Shown: in pieces, positions 20,506 through 32,326 of the stretch
How the letters are laid out: every line of letters starts with the position of its first letter
Position numbering within the stretch: position 1 is the first letter of the stretch
Assembly: GCF_003286085.1 (NCBI RefSeq)
Contig: NW_020825327.1
Location: 1,178,001 to 1,242,000, forward strand
DNA from: Drosophila persimilis
Lineage: Eukaryota; Arthropoda; Insecta; Diptera; Drosophilidae
Length of the DNA: 64,000 nucleotides
Direction: 5' to 3'
Made by a program: the position numbers and the translations under genes
The notes under the pieces: model-generated
The model's input: the letters and a program-made list of their open reading frames with translations, nothing else
The model's database searches: none
What the model was told of the DNA's origin: nothing

Positions 20506-21885
20506 AATATTTTGTTTTACTTTTTCACAATGCAAATACATAAAGCGACCACACTTAAATATCCAAACATTCCAGCGCACGTGAAACTCAATCAGCCACT
20601 TATTTGCAGACCGATAGCGGCGCGTGGGAACCGCTGAGCAGCTCGCCAGTGGTTACGCTGAGTGTATATTGTATGTCCATGCCTTCTGCATACATACAGT
20701 ATATAGAAATAAGAACATTATGTATTACACTTAAGTTCATATTTGCATCCAAGCGACTATGCAGTCACAAAGGAGAATTAAAACGGAGCGGACGCTCCAA
20801 CGAAAAGATTATTAAAATACCCTTCGATTACAGTTACGTTAGCAATGAATATGGAATAGACTTATAATTTCCTAGTGACATTGTGACGTAATGGGGTAGG
20901 GTGAGTTTTATAGGGATTTCCAGAACCTTCTCACAACTGGAAATCATGGAAGGGTGGGTAAAGAATCGGGTGGTTCGACTATCATCCAAGACCTCACGCT
21001 GGCGATCTCTTTGGAAAGGACAGAGGAAAGCCCCTAGTACTTTCGGGAACGACCTATGTATGATTGCGCCGTTTTTTTTTCGGAGTTAGCTCCCTGTAGA
21101 GTCACGGGATTCTATTTTTTAAGTTTACATATGTATGTAGTAGTAGTCGAGAAGCGGTCAAACGCGTTTTACCACAAACAACTGATCAATACGACACGCA
21201 TAGAAATAGGCCACACATAGTAATTGACTTCAACCCATTTTTACATTTTCAGATACACTCATTTTGTTTAATTATTCGAAGAACACTTTCTAAGTAGTGC
21301 ACGATATAGTTGCACTTTATACTTAAGAAAAAAAAATGATCACTTCGAGTTCAACTAAGGTTTTTTTTCATTAATTTGAAGCATTGCTTCTTTAACACAC
21401 TTCCGATTTTTCGTGTATAAGTTTTTGGGTGTGTATTAAATAGAAAAAACAACGTCTGAATACGTTTTTTTTTTTGGTACTGAAAAGATAATACTTTTCT
21501 ATTTCAAATTTTAAAATTGTATCTACATTTAATGCACTTACAATCTATGAGGTTACCATTCTAATTGTTAGAAAACACTTCGGAATTCGGAGCTTAAACT
21601 TGTTTTGAAAACGCATTGTTAATACAATGCATTATAGTATTCCATTTTGTTATGCTGTGGCGAAGATGGATATCATTTAGCATTTAAATGATCGACCCAA
21701 CAAAAGAAGTTTTAATACAATACTTAATTATAAATGAGAAAAATGTATTTAATTTTTATTTATTTCTAATTATTTCAATCAAAATCGAAAGCAAACGTTT
21801 AAATTACATCCGATTGAATTCATCTGAGAGAATTACGTGTTGGTAAATTTATTTGAGGGACGCCATTAATAAGAAGGCAATGTGA
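20506..21885. other. Unassigned sequence right of the BEL element
   Basis: It continues the sequence interrupted by BEL. AT-rich, with short open stretches only and no family I recognise. Confidence 0.35.
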
Positions 21886-22215
21886 ATGATGTCGGACTTT
21901 TCAGAATATTGTTCCACACCGGCAGTCCGCGTCATATGCACGAATACGCGCAAGACGCGATGACGTACGTTCCAGATTATGGCCGGCCCGATCAATTCAT
22001 TACATTTATGTGTAACCTGCAATGGGTGAAAATCAAAGATCATCTGTGTGACGGTTCATCTACGTGCATGGTCGATGACAAGTGTACGATATCCACGAGC
22101 TTTCGTAATGATAACAGTAGGAAATGAAAACTTTGTCGTTGTTAATAGATGGATTGCACTATATTCACCAACATTATCAAACATCTTTAAGGCTCATATA
22201 AACGGATGCATTGGA
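21886..22215 (+). pseudogene. Helitron transposase fragment: Helitron-like N domain
   Basis: Reads TGSPRHMHEYAQDAMTYV, then YGRPDQFITFMCN, which is the signature of the Helitron_like_N domain. After a frameshift comes VVNRWIALYSPTLSNIFKAH, the next conserved block of the same protein. The remaining Rep region is missing because an I-clade LINE begins near 22,235. It belongs with the helicase pieces at 25,545-25,955 and 27,085-27,690. Confidence 0.88.
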
Positions 22216-22234
22216 ATGTATTTACACTGTTCAT

Positions 22235-25200
22235 CAGTGCCAGTCTAGACTTCGTCAAGACGCGCCAGCAGCTAACAGCAAACGAAAATCTAACAACAAA
22301 AACCACACATAAAAACATTCAAGTGCAGAAATCAAACTCAAAAAAAGGCAATATCAAACACACCAAGTGAACAGTTAAAAATCCAAGTGCAGCGGGCAGC
22401 AGCCCTAGCTTGAGCGCAATGTCGCGACCACCAGACCCAAAATTGCTCACACAGTGGGACAAAACAACGTTCTTAGAATCAAAATACATATCAATAAACA
22501 GAACAGATCAGAAATCTTTTGACAACATCTCCCCTTTTATAATAAAAAAAAGTTATAGATTACTAGTGTTGTACCAGTAGACTCGGTTAAAAAAATCAGA
22601 GACGGATCAGCTCTAGCGCCTGGGCTGTTCCCAGGCGACTAGACTTCTGAAAATAACCAAATTTTACGACTTCGAAGTAATAGCAACCGAACACAAAACA
22701 CTAAACTTCACCAAAGGGGTCATCTACTCCAACGACTTGCGGAACATTGATATTGACGAAATCAAAAAAGAACTCAAACCTCAAAAAGTGATTGACGCAA
22801 CCAAAATACTTAAACAGAAAGACAACATACTCAATGAAACGGGACTCATCATCGTTACATTCAACACACTAACTCTACCCCAACATTTAATGATCGGTTA
22901 CGAACGAGTAAACGTACGTCCACAAACACCTCGCCCCCTCAAATGCCACAACAGCCAAAAATACGGCCAAACTTCCAAATACTGCAGATCCCCAAAGATC
23001 TCTATAAACTGCTCGGAAATTCATCCTGCTGACGATGAACTATGCTCTAAGCCAAAGTTTTGCAGTAACTGCAAATTCAACACCGACATCCAGAACAACC
23101 ACAGCCTCACAAACAAAAACTGCCCTGAGGTCCTCAAACAAAAGGAAATCACAATAATCAAAACAATAGAAAAACTCCACCGCAAAGAAAATTTACCACA
23201 AACGGAACCCTCATCAATCCACACCACATGCTGAAGGAGCCAGCCATCAAAAACCATATCATAACATATCATCATAACCTCATAACACCGAAATATCTAA
23301 CACATCATCACACACCTCTAACCTATCACACCAAATAAGACCAATCAAAGACACATCCAATCAAACCTAAGCCAACTTCATCCCAACAACCCCCTACCAG
23401 TCAATAACAAGAAATGGATATGGACACCGATACTACGAAAACCGCCAAAAACAACAAAAACTCGAAAACTATCCAAGAATCTGACCGTAGACTCAGAAGC
23501 CAGACTAAGGAAAAAGACAAATTTAACCTGGTAACCAAACACCTCAAAGCCTGAAGCCTAAGCCTAAAAACAAAAAAAAAATATGACCCCAAACGCAAAC
23601 CTAACCCTTTTATCTAATAATGCATTAGCAAGCCAAACTTACAGCGAAGACGATCTATAACAAAAAACAAAACACTACTCCCACTAACATATAATGCTCA
23701 AAATAATACAATGGAATATCCACGGATACAAAAATAACTATATAGAATTACAAACACTCATGAAAGCCCACAACCCTCAAATTATAGCCCTACAGGAAAC
23801 CCACATAAATAACCCCATCTCACTCCAAATCCCTATTAACTTTAGCCTATACTGCAACAATAACCCCAAAAATAAGTTCGGTGGCACGGCTCTCCTCATT
23901 CACAACTCCATCTCCCATACCCAAATTCAACTCAACGCAGACTTTGACGCAGTAGGCCTCACCATAAAGTCCAAATCAAATATCAATATCATATCCGCCT
24001 ACATCCCCCCTAACAAATCCTTCAACACCCGTAACCTCAAAAACGTCCTCACCCTGACAAACGACCACACCATTCGCCTAGGAGACTTCAACAGCTGGCA
24101 CCCCTACTAGGGCTCTTTACCACAAAACCGTCTGCGACTACTCAACACTTGTACAAATTATGAAATCTCTAATCATAGCCAAAGTAGACTTCTGCCTCCC
24201 CATATACGGATACGTACCAAAAAGCCAGTTTAACCGCCTAAAAACTACGATTAATGCAGCAACAAGAGCCACCCTGGGTGCATTCCGCACAACACCCACT
24301 AACAACCTTCTATCCGAAGCCAACGTACACACCTTGGAAAACAAGCGAGATTTTCTAACGGGCAAAATATTTAAAAACCTCATCCACGCTAAAGACACCC
24401 CCCTAAACTTACTCCCAAAAAACCTAAAAAAAAAAAAAGAGTGCTAATTGACACGCGATTGCACGATTGACAGAGCCAAACAAATATCCCAGAATAACCT
24501 CATACCGTTCTCCCCAATTAAAACCTCCAACACCAATATCACCCTATCCAAACACGATAAAAACACCACCCCCCCAATAGTCTTCCACCAACTCTTCCAC
24601 TCCATCAAATTCAACCACCACCAACACACCTTCCTATACACAGACGGGTCCAAAGCAGCAGGCATTACCATCTAAAGCATCTGCAGTGAGACATCAACCA
24701 TAAAATCCAGACTACTTCCACAGTACTCCTAAGTCCTTTCCAGCGAAATTATAGCTATCCACGAAGCCAGTTTATTAAGCAGCAACAAACGCGGAAGATA
24801 CGCTATCTGCACAGATTCACTCTCCTCTATTACCGTAATTACCAATCCCAACAATTCCTCGTACTACCCCACCACAATCCGAAACTAATCCGTAATTCTA
24901 ACGACATCTCACTATTCCTTAAGAAAATCCTCCTATCGAAACAAACAGACCTCCTCACTAAGACTTCCCCCTGGTACCAACAAGTTATCAATATATCTTC
25001 CACTCATCCTCCCCCCCAAAAACCTAAACAACCTTAACAGAAGACAACAAGTCATCCTAAACAGACTGAGACTAGGGCACACAAGATTCACCAATGCCCA
25101 CTACATGGATAAAACATCCTCCAACGCATGCCCACTCTGCCACAACCCAACCATAGACATAAGACACACACTATACATATGCCCCGCCCTCTCTCTTCAA

Positions 25201-25535
25201 AGATCCTCAATATTCCATAACACCGACCCCATGCAATACATCTCCAACTCTAACAACAATAACGCAAAAATAATCCAATCCAAAATCATTCACTACATAT
25301 AACCTCATAATTATCCATATACATATACACAATTAGTATACTAGATAATAATTCCTTCACAACATATAATAACGTATAAAACCAACCCTGTACACATGTA
25401 TATATGTATACATACACACTCAAATGTATAATAATACCATAGTGAGCTTAAGGCCTCAGTAGCAATAGCCCCATACCTTGTTAATACCTAGTTTTAACTA
25501 TTTAGAAGCTTTATATAATAATAATAAAAATACAC
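22235..25535 (+). pseudogene. I-clade LINE inserted in the Helitron
   Basis: A 5' UTR (22,235-22,420) leads to an ORF1 start (ATGTCGCGACCACCAGAC at 22,420). ORF1 continues at 22,737-23,234 with tandem CCHC-like knuckles (CHNSQKYGQTSKYC, INCSEIH, CSNCKF). ORF2 starts at 23,694 with an APE endonuclease (IIQWNIHGYKNNY, ALQETHIN, LGDFNSWHPY). RT is reduced to its C-terminal part (24,160-24,440, VDFCLPIYGYVPKS). RNase H has FLYTDGSKAAG near 24,633 and CTDSLSS near 24,810. A CPLCHN knuckle lies near 25,132. The 3' end carries TAATAATAATAA, as in the I clade. The RT palm is deleted and many stops are present. Confidence 0.85.
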
Positions 25536-25544
25536 TGCTCATCC

Positions 25545-25955
25545 CAACCATGATGAGTGCGTTTACTTGCGTTTGTTGTTGGTAAATATTCGTAGTCCAA
25601 CATCATGTCAGCAATTGAAAACAGTTAAGGAACATCGCCAAGAAAGTCAACGATTGCATTTGTTGGAGGCTGATACGCATTTGGATGTTACTCTTTTTGA
25701 TGTATCGGTTTTAGCTCCACATCAAATAAGGATATTTTTTTTCAATCATTATTGCAACATGTTTTCCATCGAATTCGATTGAATTATGGACAAAGTACCG
25801 AGATCACATGGCGGAAGATATTTTGCATCGAATGCGTCGTATTAATACTAATTCCGAAATAGTATTTCCAACAAAAATTTATAATAAAGCATTGATTATG
25901 ATTAGCTCAAGTATGACATCACCTGATGTATTTAATCAAGTATAGCGGTGTAAAC
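25545..25955 (+). pseudogene. Helitron helicase fragment, middle part
   Basis: Open pieces read LLLVNIRSPTSCQQLKTV, RLHLLEADTHLDVTLFDVSV and, after a frameshift, LWTKYRDHMAEDILHRMRRI. These are the conserved blocks before the Pif1-like helicase of Helitron transposases. It lies between two LINE insertions. Confidence 0.85.
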
Positions 25956-25959
25956 ACCT

Positions 25960-27085
25960 ATTTGGTCGTAACGAATTATGTTAATTTTAACAAACAAATA
26001 TTATAAAGTTGACTTATCAGCAAAGAAGGGCCTACGATACAATCCTGGGTAAGGTGAACAATAGGGGCTGTAAGCCTCCAAATCAGCAAGGATGCGGAGG
26101 ACCTGGTCTGAAGTTAAGGCAGCTACCTATGACATTGAGGGTGCTGCAGATCCACTTGCATAAGAGCTAGCGTCGATGGAGCTCCTCATAGCATGTATCA
26201 AGGGACCGTCGTTATAGCTTTGGTCCAGTAGCCCTTGATTTCGTCAGGCAATGCCTTGGCCGAACTAAAGTCCTCAAACTACAACATATTCTACTCACAT
26301 CAGTAATGATGCTGGATATTACGGAAAAGGCCAGCAACTTCTCATTGGTAAGGCTCTATTGAAACCCCCGGAATACAAACTATGTCAAGTTTAAGAAGAC
26401 TGTTTGGTCGAAACTAGCGACTCCGCGCTCAATGAAATCCGCGGAAGATATAGAGGCGTTCTTAGCGACCTTACCCAAGGAATTACTAGAGGCCTATCTC
26501 ACATCGTACCTACACTCGAGAACGAAAAAAAGGACCAAGCCACTCCTCTGGTGGTCGACGAACTCATCAAGAGATTTGAGAGAATACCCAAAAAAAAAAA
26601 AACCAGCTTATGCGGATGACATAAGCATATGTGAGCATGTCCATCGATCCTCAGCTACATAATGGAACGTACACTCAGGGAGATATGTGAGAGGAAGTCC
26701 TACACAGTATTAACGCGGACAAGACGGAGCTCATCCTCTTTAACAAGAGGTACACCTCCTTACCAAGAGGAACACGATGCATTCATAAGTGCATCCCTCC
26801 AAAAATGACCAAAACTAGGCTTACTCAAAAACAAAAAAATCCCGAATACTTTGGCACAGTACTGGACAGCAAACTGTCATGAAGGCCCAAATGCTTAAGA
26901 GGCCTGTCACCTGCTGTCAACCATACTCACAATTAACTGCCTGGACATTCACGCTCGTCTGACTGCAGGAAAGGCAGCACAACGCCTAATTGCACCAGGG
27001 GAAAAGGGTACGGGCACAGCTCTATTGGCTGAGACATGATACGAAAATCTGAATACCGGGCAAATAATGTACCAAGCCATGGCTA
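25960..27085 (+). pseudogene. R1/LOA-like LINE remnant, heavily decayed
   Basis: The linker between endonuclease and RT is seen at 26,400-26,600 (SAEDIEAFLATLPKELLEAY, then TKPLLWWST). An RT active-site block, AYADDISICEHV, is at about 26,605, followed by NADKTELILFNKRY (26,712-26,755) and PEYFGTVLDSKLS (26,836-26,880). Frames shift often and the RT fingers are missing. The motif set fits R1 or LOA; without the RNase H end the clade stays open. It interrupts the Helitron helicase. Confidence 0.7.
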
Positions 27086-27690
27086 GTAGGGAAGCACTAC
27101 ACACCTATTTGGAAATTATGCAGTACCAGTTGATGATAATACTGCATTTATCACACTTCCGAAGGATTTTTGCCGATTAACCAATACTTATGAAGAACTG
27201 ATTAATAATTTGTTTCCAAACAAAGCACAAAACTGCAAAAATCTTGATTGGTTGAGTGAAAGAGCATTGAACATTGGCACCAAAATATTAAGATGTCAAC
27301 GAATTCATCCATTCAATTTAAAAATTCTAGACGAATTGGTTTCATATAACTCAGTTGATACAATTACGGATGTAAATGATGTGGTGAATTTTTGCATTCA
27401 TTCGATTTGCCCGGATTCCCACAACATAATTTACAATTGAAAGTAGGAATGCTTTGTGACTAGTGTGCTTCGTAACATTATCCAACCACGACTTTGCGAT
27501 GGCCAAATTTAATCGAAGAAACTATTTTCAAAAGTAAATTGAAAAGCGAAAATGTTTTGAGTCCCCGCATACTATATTTTTCGCATCCCCAACTATATGT
27601 TACGTGTTCTCGCGTAGGCAAACCATCGGCACTATTTGTTTATGCACAAGACACAAAAAACAAAACATTTTGTGCCTCATAAAGTATTGG
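27085..27690 (+). pseudogene. Helitron helicase C-terminal fragment
   Basis: Reads FITLPKDFCRLTNTYEELIN, NLFPN, WLSERAL (27,253-27,275), VSYNSVDTITDVNDVVNF (27,340-27,390), then after frameshifts PRLCDG and finally PQLYVTCSRVGKPSALFVYA (27,580-27,650), the last helicase motif. The end of the protein is near 27,680. It completes the Helitron begun at 21,886. Confidence 0.9.
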
Positions 27691-27712
27691 AGTAATACTA
27701 TACGTGATAACT

Positions 27713-27735
27713 ACCTTGAAGGTGGGCTTCAAGGT
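27713..27735 (+). other. Hairpin downstream of the Helitron ORF
   Basis: ACCTTGAA-GGTGGGC-TTCAAGGT forms a perfect 8-bp stem with a 7-base loop. Helitrons carry a 3'-terminal hairpin before CTRR. No CTAG or CTRR end sits right after it, so the assignment is tentative. Confidence 0.4.
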
Positions 27736-27739
27736 TATT

Positions 27740-27854
27740 TCCCAACATTTATTTAACAAAGGTTTCGTTGAAAGGGAGTTTGATAATATGGGGTGACATG
27801 GGGTGGCTTGAAGGCAACATATATAACCTGCGCAGATGAGCGCTCTGTTTAGCT
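27740..27854. other. Short spacer before the hAT element
   Basis: No feature seen. It joins to 29,383-29,518 once the hAT element is removed. Confidence 0.35.
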
Positions 27855-27862
27855 ATTTAAAC

Positions 27863-29374
27863 CAGGGACCGTAAATAATCATTATTTTTTTTTTAATAAA
27901 AAAATCTCTTATTTTTAATGGACCTAGAAAAACACTTTTTACACCAAAATCTTTATTTTTTTACAATCTCTGCATTGGCGCCCTGATTTGTAATCTTTTG
28001 ATTTTTTACGATTTTCTTCACAGATAATCTTTATTTTTGAGTAATTTGATAAAACTTAGAATTAATCATTATTCTTGATAAAAAAAAAATAAAACTCAAA
28101 AATAATGATTATCAGTGATTTTTATTTTGTTCGCTTAAAATAAAACTCAACAGGAATTTACGGCTTCTGTGTTAGAATGTTCGCCAATATTATTGCATAT
28201 CCTTGTCAAAGGACCACAAAGCTAAAATAGCCCTGCGCTAAAATTTTCTTTTTGAAAATACATTTAAAAAATAATAAATTAATATATTATATTCAATTTT
28301 ATATATTATATTTCGCTCAAAATAAATCTCAGAATTTATTTGTGTTATTTATGTAAATATATATATTTGTATTTATTGAAACCACGTTACTACTGATTTT
28401 ATGTATCAATAACAAATGAAAGATAAGGAAAGCTGGTTGCTCATAGTCGTACCTGAAGGGGAAAGAAGACTTACGAAAACTTACTTGCGCTGGACTACGC
28501 TCATTCAATTTATTTATCTATTTTTAGAACTGCTTATCTTAAGCCACGAGTGTTAATGCATTGATACTTAGTTTTTGGTGATTATTCTTAGTCGCGTTTC
28601 AAGATGGGTCGCAAGCTCAGAAAAAAAGCCAAAAAATGTTTTTATACAATGTCGTTTTTCTTTGTAATGTAGGTATTTAATAACTGAAGAGTCATTGCCC
28701 CAACCAGTGCTAGATGTTGCGACTCGTTGAAGTTCAACATACAATATGCTGAGCAAGCTGCAACAATTTGAAGAATTTTGCGAAAGGCGCCTAAAAAGCT
28801 CATTAAAATTAACTGCAGCTGAGTGGAGTGACTTGAAAAGGCTTGTTAATACCCTGGAACCAGCATGCCTTGCAACAGTAAAATTACAAAGCACTCAATT
28901 ATTCATGGGTGACTTCTACAAGCTATGGCTGGAGCTCAAGCTCACTGTGGCAGCAGCAAGTACCAGTGAAAGCCAAGCTTTGAGCCAGTGCATCCGTGAC
29001 AGGGAGGAGAGCCTTTTGGGGCGCGATGCAATCGTTTGGATCCACGGATAAGACAAGTATTGATGCAGAACCCAATAAGCCTGATGCTCGCCAGAGCTCA
29101 GTTAAACCAGCTTTTCTTGCAGCTATTTAATTTGAAAGAACCCGTTAGTATTTATATCATTTATATACATATAACATAACATATTAAAAATTAATATTTC
29201 AGACTAGTGCAATAGCACAACGTTCCCCTCGTTTTGATCCAGAATAATGATTAATTCTAAGTTTTATGAAATAACTCAAAAATAATGATTATCTGTGAAG
29301 AAAATCGTAAAAAGTGATATATATTCATTACCAAGTAATTTTTATTGTATAACTTATAATAATTACGGTCCCTG
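27863..29374 (+). mobile_element. hAT-superfamily DNA transposon, defective
   Basis: Ends are CAGGGACCGTAAATAAT (left) and the inverted ATAATTACGGTCCCTG (right). An exact 8-bp target duplication ATTTAAAC flanks it (27,855-27,862 and 29,375-29,382), as expected for hAT. Long AT-rich subterminal regions share CTCAAAAATAATGATTATC in direct and inverted copies (near 28,018, 28,098 and 29,275). Only the C-terminal transposase piece at 28,746 is readable, so the element is non-autonomous. Confidence 0.92.
28746..29051 (+). pseudogene. hAT transposase C-terminal fragment
   Basis: 101 codons with EWSDLKRLVNTLEPACLATV, then KLQSTQLFMGDFYKLWLEL, a block typical of hAT transposases before the dimerisation domain. 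The BED finger, the catalytic D and D region and the final hATC domain are not found within the element. It is closed by a stop at 29,051. Confidence 0.8.
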
Positions 29375-29518
29375 ATTTAAACCATCGGTAGAGTACCATC
29401 GGCGAGCTCTACGCTGGGGCGAACCAAGGCACCAAAGTGCCCGTCCATAAGAGGGGCAGGTTCGGGAAAGCATCCAAAAACGCCTTCACGGCAGGATTTC
29501 CCTTATATAAAACTAGAA

Positions 29519-30090
29519 CTAGGGGGAACGAGTGGGAACGTTGTGATCCGCGTCAAAGACCGCGACTCTACATTTATACACGATACTCGTTCGATCTTTC
29601 TCGTTTTTCCCCACCAGACGGGGAAGCACAGCCACTGCAATTTCATTAGTTCCTTCTGGCTATAATACTGATTCGATCTGATTGAGATAATCTTGAGGTA
29701 TGGGAATTTTCTATTATTCTGTTTTCGGTTTTCTCGTATCTTTAAAATTGTGGACGCCACAGATTTGCGTCCTTTGTGGGGGCGGAAGGGGGGATATCAC
29801 AGAAGTCTGGATACAAAAGTTTAGTTGCTAAAGCTTGTAAAGTCTCTGAGATCTAGCCGCTCATCGGGACGGACGTACGGATGGACGGACACAGCTACAT
29901 CGATTTGGCCTGTGGTTTGGTTATAAAATTGGAAATCTACGAATTGATCGACTTCACTATGTACCAACAAATTTCCGTTATGAACCAAGCCTACTTTTCC
30001 TGATAGATTTGGGGCTTACAAATATTTAATGATTTTTTTTATATTTGTCAAGGTTTAGTTTTTTTTGAACTTTTTAATTTTGTTTGTTTA
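29519..30090 (-). mobile_element. DINE-1-like copy fused to Tc1-like terminal block
   Basis: 3' end at left (CTAGGGGGAACG with an extra insertion, stem-loop region, TATACACGATACTCG), body, and a GGACGGACGTACGGATGGAC core near 29,865. It then runs into GTTTGGTTATAAAATTGG and CACTATGTACCAACAAATTT, colinear with 8,540-8,720. The DINE 5' end is therefore replaced by the same foreign sequence as at 8.5 kb. Confidence 0.7.
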
Positions 30091-30129
30091 GGTTTGTTTT
30101 TTTTTTTGTATTCCTTAAAGATATTTTTG

Positions 30130-30401
30130 TTTACTGTTTTTACAGAATGTGTGCTTCTTCTTTTTCACATAAATTAATTATCTTAAGCATTTTCTGAAAG
30201 GATGATATATGCAACTGTAAATTGAACACAAAAATGTTGCAGTTTAAGCGCACCGTCTGGAAAATATTAAGCTTTTCAATTAAAAATTAATAATTTTTGC
30301 GAAATATTTTTTCAAAAATTTTTCTTTGAAAATACAATCTACCGTAATTTAATTAGGTTATGTGAGAAAAAGAAGCAAAACCTCAGAAAAAACAGTAAAA
30401 A
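30130..30401. mobile_element. Foldback MITE with about 50-bp imperfect TIRs
   Basis: Left end TTTACTGTTTTTACAG, then GCTTCTTCTTTTTCACATAA. Right end, read inverted, TTTACTGTTTTTTCTGAGG, then GCTTCTTTTTCTCACATAA. The centre is AT-rich and noncoding. The right end abuts the next DINE. Confidence 0.65.
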
Positions 30402-30850
30402 CTAGGGGGAACGTTGTAAGTTGCAGCGGACACCAAAACTCTACATTTATACCCGATACTAAGTCAGTATGGCTCTCCTCCGGCAGACGTCGCTAATATT
30501 AAACGACAGGAGTGCGAGAGAGACAGAAAACCAGTCTGAGCGTGACGTCGGGCGCTGCGTAGCCACTGCAAATTGATTTGTTGGTTTTACCTATAAAAAT
30601 TATCTGATCTGATCCAGATTCAGCAATCTGATAGATATGGTCGCTATATATGATTCTGCGTTTTTAGTCTTGAAATATTCTTGTAGCAGTGACATATCAC
30701 AGAAGTCTGGATCCAAAACATCGTTGCTCTAGCTCTTATAGTCTTTGAGCACTAGGCGCTAATAGGGACGGACAGACGGACAGACGGACGGACGGACAGA
30801 CGGACAAATCGAATATACCCCAATACTCATTTTGAGTATCGGGTATAAAA
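30402..30850 (-). mobile_element. DINE-1-like copy, internally shortened
   Basis: Left end CTAGGGGGAACGTTG, subterminal TATACCCGATACTAAG near 30,448, microsatellite GACGGACAGACGGACAGACG near 30,768, and right end GAGTATCGGGTATAAAAA. The second module is missing. Confidence 0.85.
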
Positions 30851-30882
30851 ACAGCTTTAAGAGATTTAAAAAAAAAGTAACC

Positions 30883-31068
30883 TGTTCAAAGTGACCGCCA
30901 CGATAATTAGTTATCGATCCCTTACAACACTGCGCATGTGCCCTGCTGCATATCGAAGTTTCTTCTTTCGGCTCAGTCTCTTGCGTACATTACTCAAAAA
31001 AACACATACATATGTACAATTCTGTATACTGATCTTCTGTTGCATTATCAAATAAAATAACTTTAACA
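30883..31068 (+). repeat. copia-type 5' LTR
   Basis: 186 bp, TGTT...AACA inverted ends, complete. Confidence 0.9.
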
Positions 31069-31603
31069 GGTTATATACCCAGGCACCCAGACAGTATAAA
31101 ACAGAAACAGTGAGAAACAATAAACATTGTTTGGTGCCTAGTGAAAAGCAGTGCTAAAAAAAAAGGCATAGACTCATTGGTGTGTGTGTGTGTGTGTACA
31201 CAGAAAAGTAAAAGAACAAGTTTGACAAATTCAAAAGAGCTTCGCATTGTGTTTTTTGATTAGAATTTTGCAGCGAATCGGACTGTTGCAGGGCTTAAAG
31301 TCCAAAGTAAAGAAGTCCCAATTGATCAAGAAACACAAAAGCGAACAGAGACTCAAGTGTGTATACCAAAAAGTGCGTATGCCAAGCCGTACAAAATCGC
31401 GAGTGTGTATACCCCAAAGTGTGTATACCAAGTCTTAGAAAATCGTGAGTGTGTGTGTGTAAATAGCAACTCGGAGGGATACTTGAAAGAAAACGAAAAA
31501 AACAAAAGAAAGACACAGACAACAGTATTGTCGTCGTAGTTGCTTTGTGCATGAGACGATCGACAGTTACAAATTTTGCACTGTGGGACAATAAGTATAA
31601 AAA
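31069..31603 (+). promoter_or_regulatory. copia-type leader with GT tract and minisatellite
   Basis: Holds the primer site GGTTATATACCCAGG, a (TG)n tract at 31,180-31,196, and an imperfect tandem repeat of the AGTGTGTATACC type between about 31,350 and 31,460. Confidence 0.65.
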
Positions 31604-32326
31604 ATGAGTGGAAATATGAATTTCAATATTGAGAAACTGGACGAAAACAATTATAGCACATGGGAAGTTTTGATGAGAAGTGTTCTCATACAAAATGATT
31701 TGTGGCCAATCGTCAGTGGTAAAATTGAGCTTAGTGAAAGTGCCACAAGTGAGCAACGTGCAGCTTTTGAACTAAAATTCACAGGCCAAGCGGACCAGCA
31801 AGGGTAGTGCTTTTAATTAAATGTGTTGTTGACATTAAAAATGTCGGATGGTATAAGTGCACTGGAATATTTGCGGAAATTCCAGGTGGTACACGAGGCT
31901 TTAGCAGAGGTCAACATAAAGGTTGATGAAAAGATCTTATCAGTTGTGTTGCTAAATGGTTTGCCTAAATCGTATGAAAGTTTTGTTGTTGCGATTGAGA
32001 CGCGAGATGATTTGCCGAGCTTGAGCATGCTAAAAATAAAAATTTCTGAAGAAGCGAATAGGCAGGAAGATAGCATTAGCAAGGAAATTACAAGTAGCGC
32101 GGAACTACACGTCAGTTATGACAGATCCCTTACGATGGAAAATGTTATCTTGGTACCAGATTTGCAGTACAATTTTATATCGGTCACAAAACTATTAAAA
32201 CATGGAAAAAAAGTTGTGTTTGAGAAAAATCAAGCGATGATTTTTGAAAACGGAAAAATAGTTATAAAGGCACATCTGGAAAATGGATTTTTTATGGTTC
32301 AGGACAATCAGGAAAAGTGTATGTAA
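31604..32326 (+). pseudogene. copia-type Gag fused to end of protease region
   Basis: Gag starts MSGNMNFNIEKLDENNYSTW at 31,604 and stops at 31,807. It continues in another frame (ALEYLRKFQVVHEALAEV, LLNGLPKSYESFVVAIETRD), the usual UBN2/Gag blocks. After SEEANRQED the frame jumps to SISKEITSSAEL, then NVILVPDLQYNFISVTKLL, which lies beyond the protease active site. The CCHC knuckle and the D-S/T-G box are thus deleted. It would give a Gag without nucleocapsid and no protease. Confidence 0.82.

Noticed and set aside
24444..24671. 75-codon minus-strand frame in the I-clade LINE
   Set aside because: Shadow of the plus-strand RNase H region.
31180..31460. GT tract and short minisatellite as a CRISPR-like array
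   Set aside because: Units are imperfect and without unique spacers; it is the leader of a copia-type element in an animal genome.
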